47,641 nt of DNA from Kribbella antibiotica. GTDB lineage: Bacteria > Actinomycetota > Actinomycetes > Propionibacteriales > Kribbellaceae. Below the pieces are notes generated by a model. It ran no database searches. It saw nothing but the letters and a program-made list of their open reading frames with translations, and was not told where the DNA came from. This document shows positions 40,218 to 47,641 of this stretch, piece by piece (the first letter of the stretch is position 1; each line of letters begins with the position of its first letter). The position numbers and the translations under genes were made by a program. The stretch lies in the NCBI RefSeq assembly GCF_004349055.1, contig NZ_SMKX01000058.1:1-47641 (forward strand), written 5' to 3'.

Positions 40218-40268
40218 GAACGCTGTGCGAACCGTGTGAGAAGACCCCCGCCCCGTTGGGCTTCGCCG

Positions 40269-40274
40269 TACCGT
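40269..40274 (+). promoter_or_regulatory. Leaderless -10 box of the SAV_915-like gene
   Basis: TACCGT, 7 nt, GTG 40282. The same hexamer and spacing precede the DUF4870 gene. No Shine-Dalgarno is present. Confidence 0.4.
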
Positions 40275-40281
40275 CATTGCT

Positions 40282-40551
40282 GTGAGCACTCGACATAGCG
40301 ATGACTGGTACGTCCCCGTCCACCCCGCCGGCGGCGTCGGCTGCACCCTCCAAACCGGCCACCTCCCCAATGGCCGGCGCGTAGGCATCGCCTTCACCAC
40401 CCTCACCCATCTCCACACCGCCTGCGGCCCGCACCACGAATACCTCCGCACCACCGAGCCGTCCCTCCGCGAAGCCCTGGAACCTCTCGGAATCACGCGA
40501 ATCCAGCTGGACCCGCACCGAGTCGTCGCCGAGCTAGCCGTCGCCAGCTAG
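40282..40551 (+). CDS. SAV_915-like small protein
   Basis: 89 aa, soluble. GTG start. The layout (YVPVHPAGG, RRVGIAFTTLTHLHTACG, then LREALEPLGITRIQLDPH) resembles the SAV_915 family of small actinobacterial proteins of unknown function, related to SseB-like folds; the match is from memory of the pattern. The stop codon shares CTAG (40548-40551) with the stop of the convergent ABC ATPase gene. Confidence 0.7.
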   Translation: MSTRHSDDWYVPVHPAGGVGCTLQTGHLPNGRRVGIAFTTLTHLHTACGPHHEYLRTTEPSLREALEPLGITRIQLDPHRVVAELAVAS

Positions 40552-41195
40552 AGGCGGCGGACCCAGGTGAGGCGGCCTTCGTCCATGACCGCGTGGCCGT
40601 CGGCGGCTTCGGCGACGGTGGGGTCATGGGTGGCGATGATGACGGCGGCGCCTTGGTCTGCTTGGGTTTGGAGGAGGGCGAGGACGCGTTCGCGGTTGGT
40701 GCTGTCGAGTTCGCTGGTGGACTCGTCGGCGAGGACGGCGCGGCCACGTTGGGCGATGCCGCGGGCAACGGCGACGCGTTGTTGCTCACCGCCGGACAGC
40801 TCCTCGACCAGATGGTCGCCGCTCTCCGCGAGCCCGACCGCCGCCAGCGCTTTCTCAACGACGACCTGGGTTTCGTCCGGGTCGTTGCCGTTGGCCAGCA
40901 ACGGGATAGTGAGGTTCTCGCGGGCGGTGAGTACGCGCGCGAGCCCGTTACCCTGCGGGATCAGTACGACGCCATGCGCGGCCGCGGCCGGTCGTTCGGT
41001 GATCACCAGCCCGTCGACCTCGACTGTTCCGGTGAGAACGTCGACCGCACCGGCGATTGCCCAGAGCAACGAACTCTTGCCCGCCCCGGACGGCCCGCTG
41101 ACCGCAAGCACGAACCCCGGCGGTACGTCGAACGACACATCGTCGACGGCGACCAGATCGCCGTACGCGACTGTGATGTTCTTGACCTGGATCAT
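40548..41195 (-). CDS. ABC transporter ATPase (LolD/MacB type)
   Basis: 215 aa. Walker A is GPSGAGKS (34-41), the signature LSGGEQQRVAVARG, and Walker B VLADESTSELD, again with DES. The size and motifs fit LolD/MacB-type ATPases that drive FtsX-like permeases. It overlaps the second ATPase by 4 bp and belongs to a three-gene exporter operon. The fact that two ATPase genes serve one permease gene suggests a heterodimer. Confidence 0.93.
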   Translation of the reverse strand: MIQVKNITVAYGDLVAVDDVSFDVPPGFVLAVSGPSGAGKSSLLWAIAGAVDVLTGTVEVDGLVITERPAAAAHGVVLIPQGNGLARVLTARENLTIPLLANGNDPDETQVVVEKALAAVGLAESGDHLVEELSGGEQQRVAVARGIAQRGRAVLADESTSELDSTNRERVLALLQTQADQGAAVIIATHDPTVAEAADGHAVMDEGRLTWVRRL

Positions 41196-42028
41196 GAAGA
41201 CCCCTCCTGATCCACCGGGCTGAGCCGGACCTGACCGTCCTCGATCGTCACCTGTACCAACGTCCCGGCCGGCAACAACTCTGCGACATGCGGAGGCAGC
41301 GGCAACGACCCGTCGGTCGCAACCACGGCGTACTCCTCACCCGACCGCCCCTCAGCAGCAATCCGCCCGTCGCGAATCGTGATCGTCCGGGGGAGCGCCG
41401 CCGCGACTTCAGGGTCGTGCGTGATCAACAGAACCGTCATACCGGTCCGGTGGTTGATCGTGCGGATCGCGGCCAGCACCTCGTCACGCGCGTGGTGATC
41501 GAGCTGGCTCGTCGGCTCATCCGCCAGCAGCAGCCCCGGCATCGTCGCGATCCCCACCGCCACCGCGCACAACTGCACCTGCCCCGGCGTCAGCGCCGTC
41601 AACGCGACGGAGGCGTGCTCCCGCAGCCCAACCAGCTCCAGTACGTCGATCGGCGCCGGCACCTCACGATCCCGCGGCGCCGCCTGTTGCGCGTACCGCA
41701 CGTTGTCGAGCGGCGACAGATATGGAATCAGATTCCGCCCAGCCCCCTGCAGCACGATCCCGACATCGCCGGACCGCATCCGATCCAGCTCAGCCTCGGT
41801 CATCGTCGCGAGGTTGTGCTCGCCGATCTGCAGCCGCCCAGCGCTAGGTGTCAGCAGCCCACCACATAGCTGCAGCAGCGTCGATTTCCCAGCACCAGAA
41901 GGGCCGAGGAGCCCGACCAGCTCACCCGGACGCACGGTGATCCCGATGCCAGAGAGCGCGGCCACGTCATGCCCGTGCGCGCGATAGATATGCACCAGGC
42001 CGGTCGTACTGATCGCCAGTCCGCTCAT
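41192..42028 (-). CDS. ABC transporter ATPase with degenerate signature and AbrB-like tail
   Basis: 278 aa from the ATG at 42026-42028, overlapping the permease stop (ATGA). Walker A is GPSGAGKS and Walker B LLLADEPTSQLD. The signature reads LTPGQVQLCAVAVG in place of LSGGQ, so one of the two composite ATP sites is probably weakened. The last 50 residues (VVATDGSLPLPPHVAELL then VTIEDGQVRLSPVD) resemble an AbrB/SpoVT-type swapped-hairpin domain, also seen on some other actinobacterial ABC ATPases. The longer frame to 42577 is not coding. Confidence 0.9.
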   Translation of the reverse strand: MSGLAISTTGLVHIYRAHGHDVAALSGIGITVRPGELVGLLGPSGAGKSTLLQLCGGLLTPSAGRLQIGEHNLATMTEAELDRMRSGDVGIVLQGAGRNLIPYLSPLDNVRYAQQAAPRDREVPAPIDVLELVGLREHASVALTALTPGQVQLCAVAVGIATMPGLLLADEPTSQLDHHARDEVLAAIRTINHRTGMTVLLITHDPEVAAALPRTITIRDGRIAAEGRSGEEYAVVATDGSLPLPPHVAELLPAGTLVQVTIEDGQVRLSPVDQEGSS

Positions 42029-45000
42029 GTCAGCTCCTCCCGGATCCGGCTGTACGACGCTCTCCGGTTCACCCCGGTACCGAGCAGCAACGTCACCACC
42101 GCGAGCACGATCGTCCCGCCCGCCCACAACCCAATCGCGACCGGCCAGTTCGTGGACAACTCCAGTGGATACGGCCCGCCAGTGTCCGCGAACAGGGGGA
42201 TGAGCGGGAGCGCGATCTGCGCACCAATCACCCCACACGCCGACCCCAGCAGCACGGCCAACGCGACCGGCCCGGTCTGCTCCCACCGAGCCGCCCGCCC
42301 GGTGAGCGGAGCCGGTACGCCGGTGATCCGCAGGCTCGCGTAGTCCTGCGCCCGCGACCGCCACGACGTCACCACAGTCAGCAGCAGTACGACGATCGCC
42401 AGCGCCCACGCTGCGATGCCGACCACCGGGGTCAGCTGCAACGTCAGTGCGCTGGCCGAACGCCCGTACGACGCGATGCGCTCCGACCGCACATCGGACA
42501 GTTCGACGCTGTACCCGGCCTTGCTGAACGCGGCCGTGAGTTGGTCGACTCGGGCCAGCCCCGCATCGTTCAGCCACAACTCGAAGTCGGTGGCGAACTC
42601 GTCGAGTCCGCCGCCGAGGCGTCGTACCGTCTCGAGATCGACGACCGCGGTCCGGTCGGGGTAGCGGTTCACCGGACCGGTGGAATTGCTCAGCTTGCTG
42701 ACGAACATCGGCGTACCGTCACTTGCCGGGCTGGTCGTGGTCCCCTCCGCGTAACGGAACTCCGGTGTGATCACTGCCGGCACTGTCGTCGGAACGGTCC
42801 CGAACTGCAGGAACTGTTCGTCGCTGAAGCTTTTCACCGACAGCGTGAGCAGACCGCCGGCCTTGGCCGTGATGCTGCCCGCATCACCGCCGAGGTGCTC
42901 GACGCCCTTCCAGTCGGTCGCCGTTCCGAGCGTCAGCGATGGCTGGGTCTCGGTGGAAACCTTGCTGATGGCAACGTTGGCCGATACCCCGCCCTGGTCG
43001 AGGACCTCGCGGCCGAAGCCCAGCTGGAGCAGCTGGCAACCACCCAGGCAGTCGACGGACGCAGTCAGCGCGACCGGCTGTTTGGTTGTCAACGGCAACG
43101 GCGGGAACGAGACCAGGTAGCGGCTGCCGTTGCGCAGGCTCACGACGCTCGCCCGGAGGACGAGTGAACGCGCCGGATCGTAGTCGGGACCGCCCTTGAG
43201 CGGATTCTCCAACTGCTGCACGGAACTGATGGCCGCGGTCATGGTCAGCTTCGAGCTACGGAATTCGATCGGCTTGATCGCCGGCGCGGCCAGCGCCTGC
43301 CACCCGGCCGGGTCGGTCAGCTGATCGCCACGGTAGGCCACGCGGCGGAAACTCTCCGGCTCGATCATCATTGTCTTCAGAGAATCCGGCGCCGGCGGTC
43401 GCGACATCACCACCGGGGTGAACCACTGCCGCTGCGGGTCGATCTGGTTGATCGCCTTGGTGAAGTCGCCGAGGGAGAGCCCGTTTGTCCGTAGTACCGC
43501 TTGCGCCCCGACCTCGTATCCGGCGCGGGTCTCGCGGTTGTGGTCGCCGACCGATGCGGCCTGGCCGGCGAAGGCGAGCAGACCGCCCGCGACCGCGACC
43601 GCGGCAACGATCCGGGTGACGGCCGGCCGCCGGGAGATCTGCAGCGCTCCGAGGGCGAGTCCCAACCGCCCGCTGCGGGCGGCCCGGCGGCTGATCAGTC
43701 CGGCCGTCGGGAGCAGCAGATGCGCGAAGGTCAGGCCGACTGCCAGGGAGAGGAGTGCAGGGGTGAGGACGGGGAGCGGACCGCGGCCGTCGCCGGTCGC
43801 GGCCGCGGCGAGCCCGGCGACCGCGAAGACGATGATGCAGAGGTCGACGATGCCGACCGCCCAACCGCGTCCGCGCGGCGGAACCCGGCGCAGCAGGCTC
43901 GAGATCGTCTGCCGGACACCGCCCCGGACCTGGAGGATCACCACGAGCAGCCCGATGACGATCGCCAGGACAAGCGCCGCCGGTACGGTCCACGGGAGTT
44001 CCAGCGGGGCGCCGTACCGGAGCCAGGTCGCCCGCGCGATCAGGAGCAGACCGAAGCCGGTCGCGACTCCGGTGAGGGTGCCGATCAGCACCGGGATTCC
44101 CAATTCGGTGATCAGGCTGCGCGCCGTACGGCGGGCTGACGTACCGCGGAGTCGCGACAGGGCGATCTCCGGGCGACGCTGATCGACCACGGCGCCGAGC
44201 GCGAGCGCCAGGACGACGACGCCGAACAGCGCGACCTGGACCATCACCAGCGGGATGATCGTGCGGCCCTGTGAGCGCTGGTTCTGGATCTGGTCGATGA
44301 CCGTGGACAGCGACGAAGTGTTCTCGGCGTTGAGCCCGAGCTGGGTGGCGTTCCCGTTGACCGTGTCGGTCGCGTCCTGGAGCCGGGCGAGGTCGTCGAT
44401 CCGCGCGACCCCGGGGATGACGCGGGTGTCGGAGGAGAACCGGGGCGCCCAGGTCTTGCCGGTGAACGTCGAAAGGTCGGCGAAGAAGTGATCCGTGCTG
44501 CCGGCGTCCAGGTCGGACGGCGAGCGGGAATGGCCGGTCGGATACTGCCCGAACCAGTACTCGCCGCGCGCCTGCAGCGGCCGGTAGAAGCCCACGACAG
44601 TCAACTGGGCGCCACCGTCGAAGTTGTCCGACGGCTTGCCCTGGACCGACGATCCGACCGTGAAGTCCCAGGTCGTCTTGTCCGCGATGGAGGCGATCAC
44701 CTCGTTGGGCCGCTGCGGGCAGCGGCCCTCGACCACGGTCAGTTGCGCACAGTAACCGTCGCGCCACACCAGCGTGCCGGCCACCGAAGGCTCCTTCGGG
44801 ATCATCGTCGGCACGCGCCAGGTCAGGGTGCTGCGCATCCCGTGCACCGGGGGAGTAAAGAGCGCCTTGAGATCGGCCGGGACCAAAGCGTCGAGCGACT
44901 TCGGATCGCCTTCAGCACTGCCACCGACGGTTTCGACCCCAGTCTGCGACGACAGCTTCCAGGCAGCCGGTATGGCCTGACTGGTCAGCGTTTCGGTCAT

Positions 45001-45126
45001 CACCGTTTGCTCGACCGCGCGCGAGAACCACGGTGCGAACACCGCACAGGTCCCGATCAACAAGCTGATCCCGGCCAGAACCAAGGCCTGGGCCCAGCGA
45101 TAACGCAGCGCTCTGCGCAGAAACAT
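42025..45126 (-). CDS. FtsX/MacB-like ABC transporter permease, large
   Basis: 1033 aa. The first TM segment is at about residues 15-35. A long extracellular domain follows to about 285. A core of several TM segments (about 290-530) with GAVVDQRRPEIALSRLRGTS is next, then a second extracellular domain, and three closing TM segments near 910-1015. This duplicated FtsX-like layout is typical of actinobacterial export or lipoprotein-handling systems. It is the first gene of the operon, with both ATPase genes following by 4-bp overlaps. Substrate unknown. Confidence 0.92.
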   Translation of the reverse strand: MFLRRALRYRWAQALVLAGISLLIGTCAVFAPWFSRAVEQTVMTETLTSQAIPAAWKLSSQTGVETVGGSAEGDPKSLDALVPADLKALFTPPVHGMRSTLTWRVPTMIPKEPSVAGTLVWRDGYCAQLTVVEGRCPQRPNEVIASIADKTTWDFTVGSSVQGKPSDNFDGGAQLTVVGFYRPLQARGEYWFGQYPTGHSRSPSDLDAGSTDHFFADLSTFTGKTWAPRFSSDTRVIPGVARIDDLARLQDATDTVNGNATQLGLNAENTSSLSTVIDQIQNQRSQGRTIIPLVMVQVALFGVVVLALALGAVVDQRRPEIALSRLRGTSARRTARSLITELGIPVLIGTLTGVATGFGLLLIARATWLRYGAPLELPWTVPAALVLAIVIGLLVVILQVRGGVRQTISSLLRRVPPRGRGWAVGIVDLCIIVFAVAGLAAAATGDGRGPLPVLTPALLSLAVGLTFAHLLLPTAGLISRRAARSGRLGLALGALQISRRPAVTRIVAAVAVAGGLLAFAGQAASVGDHNRETRAGYEVGAQAVLRTNGLSLGDFTKAINQIDPQRQWFTPVVMSRPPAPDSLKTMMIEPESFRRVAYRGDQLTDPAGWQALAAPAIKPIEFRSSKLTMTAAISSVQQLENPLKGGPDYDPARSLVLRASVVSLRNGSRYLVSFPPLPLTTKQPVALTASVDCLGGCQLLQLGFGREVLDQGGVSANVAISKVSTETQPSLTLGTATDWKGVEHLGGDAGSITAKAGGLLTLSVKSFSDEQFLQFGTVPTTVPAVITPEFRYAEGTTTSPASDGTPMFVSKLSNSTGPVNRYPDRTAVVDLETVRRLGGGLDEFATDFELWLNDAGLARVDQLTAAFSKAGYSVELSDVRSERIASYGRSASALTLQLTPVVGIAAWALAIVVLLLTVVTSWRSRAQDYASLRITGVPAPLTGRAARWEQTGPVALAVLLGSACGVIGAQIALPLIPLFADTGGPYPLELSTNWPVAIGLWAGGTIVLAVVTLLLGTGVNRRASYSRIREELT

Positions 45127-45262
45127 CAGCCACCCCCAGCGTCGTACTTCGGTGTGAACATACGGAAAGTGACGGCCACGGTGGTGGAACCCGGAAAAAT
45201 GTCACGGAGTCGTTGCCTGGTCAGATTCTTCGGGTGCTGTGGGGTGCGGACGGTGGCAGCGG

Positions 45263-45268
45263 TAGGTT
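45263..45268 (+). promoter_or_regulatory. Leaderless -10 box of the aldo/keto reductase gene
   Basis: TAGGTT, 6 nt, ATG 45275. The 148-bp gap to the divergent exporter operon shows no other clear control site. Confidence 0.4.
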
Positions 45269-45274
45269 CGGACC

Positions 45275-46264
45275 ATGAGTGAATCCCACCTCGGTGACCT
45301 GACCGTCTCCCGCCTCGGCCTCGGCTGTATGGGGATGTCCCAGTCGTACGGCGTGACGTCGGACGAGACCGAATCGATCGCGACCGTGCACGCGGCGATC
45401 GACGCCGGCTGCACCTTCCTGGACACTGCCGACATCTACGGCAACGGTGCCAACGAGTCGCTGATCGGCCGCGCAATCGCCGGCCGGCGCGATGAGGTGG
45501 TGCTGGCGACCAAGTTCGGCTTCCGGCCGCAGGCCGGTGCCGCGATGCCGACCGGGGTCGACGGCAGCCCGTCGTACGCGGTCTCGGCTCTGGATGCCTC
45601 GTTGCAGCGGCTCGGCGTTGACCACGTGGACCTCTGGTACCTGCATCGGCGCGATCCGAAGGTGCCGATCGAGGAGACGGTGGGGGCAATGGCTTCCCAG
45701 GTTGAGGCGGGGAAGGTTCGGTACCTGGGACTTTCCGAGGTGAACGGCGACACGGTGCGGGCCGCGCACGCGGTGCACCCGATTACCGCCGTACAGAGTG
45801 AGTGGTCGCTGTGGACGCGTGACCCGGAGACCGTCGTACTGCCGACACTGCGTGAGCTGGGGATCGGGTTCGTGCCGTTCAGCCCACTGGGGCGCGGGTT
45901 CCTCACCGGTCAACTGAAGTCGCCGGACGATTTCGAGCCGGACGACGCGCGGCGCGGGCTGCCGCGGTTCAGCGGAGAGAACTTCCAGCGCAACTTGGAC
46001 CTGGTCGCCAAGGTCGAGGAGCTGGCCGCCTCTCGCGGTATCGCCGCCGGCCAGCTGGCCCTGGCCTGGTTGCTTGCTCAGGGCAATGACATCGTTCCGA
46101 TCCCGGGGACGAAGCGCCGTAAGTACCTGGCGGAAAACCTTGGTGCGCTCGACGTTTCGCTGACTGCCTCCGAGCTGACCGCGTTGAACGAAGCCTTCCC
46201 GCCGGATCTCGACGTGGCGGGGGAGCGGTACGCCGCCGGTGGCATGGACCTGGTGGGCAAATGA
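45275..46264 (+). CDS. Aldo/keto reductase
   Basis: 329 aa. The catalytic tetrad is visible: Asp50 and Tyr55 in DTADIYG, Lys80 in ATKFGF, and His124 in WYLHRRDP. The NADPH-binding end is PIPGTKRRKYLAEN. It reduces aldehydes or ketones with NADPH; the best-known close relatives act on a wide range of carbonyls. ATG start with no Shine-Dalgarno. It overlaps the NmrA-like gene by 4 bp. Confidence 0.94.
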   Translation: MSESHLGDLTVSRLGLGCMGMSQSYGVTSDETESIATVHAAIDAGCTFLDTADIYGNGANESLIGRAIAGRRDEVVLATKFGFRPQAGAAMPTGVDGSPSYAVSALDASLQRLGVDHVDLWYLHRRDPKVPIEETVGAMASQVEAGKVRYLGLSEVNGDTVRAAHAVHPITAVQSEWSLWTRDPETVVLPTLRELGIGFVPFSPLGRGFLTGQLKSPDDFEPDDARRGLPRFSGENFQRNLDLVAKVEELAASRGIAAGQLALAWLLAQGNDIVPIPGTKRRKYLAENLGALDVSLTASELTALNEAFPPDLDVAGERYAAGGMDLVGK

Positions 46265-47088
46265 TCGCGCTGACAGGCTCGACCGGCCAGCTCGGCTCCC
46301 GGATCGCGCAGTTGCTGGCGTCGGGTGGCGTGCCGCAGCGGCTGGTTGTCCGCGACGCGTCCCGGGCTCCGTCGTTGCCGGGGGCCACGGTTGCCGTTGC
46401 CGCTTATGGCGAACATGCCGCGCTGCTTGATGCGCTCGACGGTATCGACACCTTGATGTTGCTGAGCGCAACGGAATCGGCTGACCGGGTTTCCTTGCAT
46501 AAGGCAACCGTTGATGCGGCGGTCGCGGCCGGCGTCAAGCGGATCGTCTATACCTCCTTTGCCGGCGCTGCTGCGGACGCGACCTTCACGTTCGCTCGCG
46601 ACCACTGGCACACCGAGCAGCACATCCGCAGTACGGGCGTTGACTTCACGTTCCTCCGCGACAACCTCTACCTCGACTTCATCCCCGGCTTCGTCGGCGA
46701 GGACGGCGCCATCCGCGGCCCCGCGGGCGACGGCCGGGTTGCCGCGGTTGCCCGCGACGACGTCGCCGCGGTAGCCGCTGCAGTTCTGACGAGCGACGGC
46801 CACGCAGGCGCGACGTACGACCTCACGGGTCCGGCCGCCTTCACGCTCGCCGAAGCAGCCGCCGTACTGGCTGCTGCCTGGGACCGACCGGTCCGCTACG
46901 AGCCCGAAACCCTCGACGAGGCCTACCGCTCCCGCGAGTCCTACGGCGCCGCCTCCTGGGAGGTCGCCGGCTGGGTCACCTCCTACGCCGCCATCGCATC
47001 CGGCGAACTAAGCCACGTCTCCACCGCCGTCGCCGACCTCACCGGCCGCCCACCTTTGGGCCTGCAGCAGCTTGTCGGTCCTGAGTGA
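46261..47088 (+). CDS. NmrA/SDR-type NAD(P)-binding protein
   Basis: 275 aa. The Rossmann motif GSTGQLG is at residues 6-12, and KRIVYTSFAG around 93-102 is typical of atypical SDRs. The family includes NmrA-like redox sensors and quinone reductases. The Tyr-Lys catalytic pair of classical SDRs is not present in the standard form. It is coupled to the aldo/keto reductase by an ATGA overlap. Confidence 0.9.
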   Translation: MIALTGSTGQLGSRIAQLLASGGVPQRLVVRDASRAPSLPGATVAVAAYGEHAALLDALDGIDTLMLLSATESADRVSLHKATVDAAVAAGVKRIVYTSFAGAAADATFTFARDHWHTEQHIRSTGVDFTFLRDNLYLDFIPGFVGEDGAIRGPAGDGRVAAVARDDVAAVAAAVLTSDGHAGATYDLTGPAAFTLAEAAAVLAAAWDRPVRYEPETLDEAYRSRESYGAASWEVAGWVTSYAAIASGELSHVSTAVADLTGRPPLGLQQLVGPE

Positions 47089-47094
47089 GAGACT
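47089..47094 (+). promoter_or_regulatory. Possible leaderless -10 box of recO
   Basis: GAGACT, 6 nt, GTG 47101. This lacks the initial T and is weaker than the other examples. Confidence 0.25.
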
Positions 47095-47100
47095 GTCCAC

Positions 47101-47641
47101 GTGCCGCTCTACCGGGATGAGGCGATCGTTCTGCGCACCCACAAACTGGGTGAAGCAGACCGCATCGCCACGCTCCTGACCCGAGCCAACGGCAAGGTCC
47201 GCGCCGTAGTCAAAGGCGTCCGCCGTACGTCGTCCCGCTTCGGCGCCCGCCTCGAGCCCTTCAGCCACGTAGACCTCCAGCTGGCCACCGGCCGCACCCT
47301 CGACGTAGTCACCCAAGCCGTCTCCATCTCCGCCTACGGCGAAGGCATAGTCAACGACTACGCCCGCTACACCACCGGCACAGTCCTCCTGGAGACCACC
47401 GACCGCCTGGTAGTAGAAGAAAAAGAACCAGCCACCCAGCACCACCTACTCCTGGCCAGCGCCCTCCGCGTCCTCTCCAAAGGCGAACGAGAACCAGCCC
47501 TGGTCCTGGACTCGTTCCTCTTAAGAGCCCTAGCCATCTCCGGCTACGCCCCCTCCTTCGGCGACTGCGCCCGCTGCGGGGAAGAAGGCCCCCACCGAGC
47601 CTTCAACCCCACCTCCGGCGGCGTAGTCTGCGCCGCCTGCC
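47101..47641 (+). CDS. recO: RecO, DNA repair protein (partial, cut by the window end)
   Basis: 180 codons are visible and the gene continues beyond the window. The OB-fold N-terminus starts VPLYRDEAIVLRTHKLGEAD and contains KGVRRTSSRFG. The zinc ribbon begins with CARCGEEG and a second CAAC. RecO loads RecA with RecR and anneals SSB-coated strands. Its codon use is unusual for the window: TTA at 47521-47523, AGA next to it, and many GTA, CTA and ATA codons. In many actinobacteria recO lies close to era and leuA; here 16 kb separate it from leuA. Confidence 0.92.
   Translation, partial: MPLYRDEAIVLRTHKLGEADRIATLLTRANGKVRAVVKGVRRTSSRFGARLEPFSHVDLQLATGRTLDVVTQAVSISAYGEGIVNDYARYTTGTVLLETTDRLVVEEKEPATQHHLLLASALRVLSKGEREPALVLDSFLLRALAISGYAPSFGDCARCGEEGPHRAFNPTSGGVVCAAC

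Noticed and set aside
1..47641. tRNA, rRNA, CRISPR, insertion sequence, prophage
   Set aside because: Intergenic gaps were read on both strands and none holds a cloverleaf, spaced direct repeats, transposase or integrase gene. No tool search was possible.

Overview
The window is high-GC actinobacterial DNA. Backbone gene order (hemW, hrcA-dnaJ-rsmE, phoH-ybeY-corC-cdd-like-era, leuA, recO), frequent GTG starts, ATGA/GTGA gene overlaps and apparent leaderless starts all fit. The many LacI, ThuA, Gfo/Idh and oligopeptide/sugar ABC genes, and the particular paralogues, suggest Kribbella or a close relative (Propionibacteriales). The genus is an inference from gene style, not a database match.

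Layout. 1-1366: hemW behind a probable leaderless promoter and a 15-bp inverted repeat. 1592-3981: an orphan sugar-binding lipoprotein with a palindromic operator, then its probable LacI regulator. 3986-5408 (minus): a membrane protein and a lipoprotein, transcribed away from 5703-8279, a large patatin-related protein. The 294-bp divergent gap between them holds a striking 165-bp imperfect palindrome (5527-5691). 8254-12299 (minus): DUF3097 protein, NCS1 permease, DUF4870 protein, metallo-hydrolase and a free-standing EF-Tu domain II. 12408-14131: ThuA-like protein and Gfo/Idh/MocA oxidoreductase.

14105-17132: hrcA-dnaJ-rsmE with a CIRCE operator. 17497-20602: a small secreted repeat protein, a SigE-family sigma factor with its membrane partner, and a zinc phospholipase C-like protein. 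20654-24813: phoH-ybeY-corC-(degenerate cytidine deaminase)-era, tightly coupled; phoH seems to start at CTG. 24814-29108: divergent TetR/MFS pair with two operator copies, a GNAT remnant, two GNAT genes and a PPOX/F420 oxidoreductase.

29225-31090: leuA behind a leucine-rich leader peptide and attenuator. 31129-32258: SRPBCC-like protein and DEDDh exonuclease. 32374-38719: complete Opp/Dpp-type ABC operon with the binding protein last. 38760-40551: GNAT-GNAT-NUDIX fusion and a SAV_915-like protein. 40548-45126 (minus): FtsX/MacB-type exporter with one large permease and two ATPases. 45275-47088: aldo/keto reductase and NmrA-type protein. 47101-end: recO, cut by the window edge.

The housekeeping backbone is interleaved with accessory blocks. 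The main regulatory structures are the hairpin at 5527-5691, the leu attenuator, the CIRCE element, paired TetR operators, and a recurring TAnnnT-6/7-ATG/GTG signature at genes that lack Shine-Dalgarno sequences. No tRNA, rRNA, CRISPR array, insertion sequence or prophage was seen.
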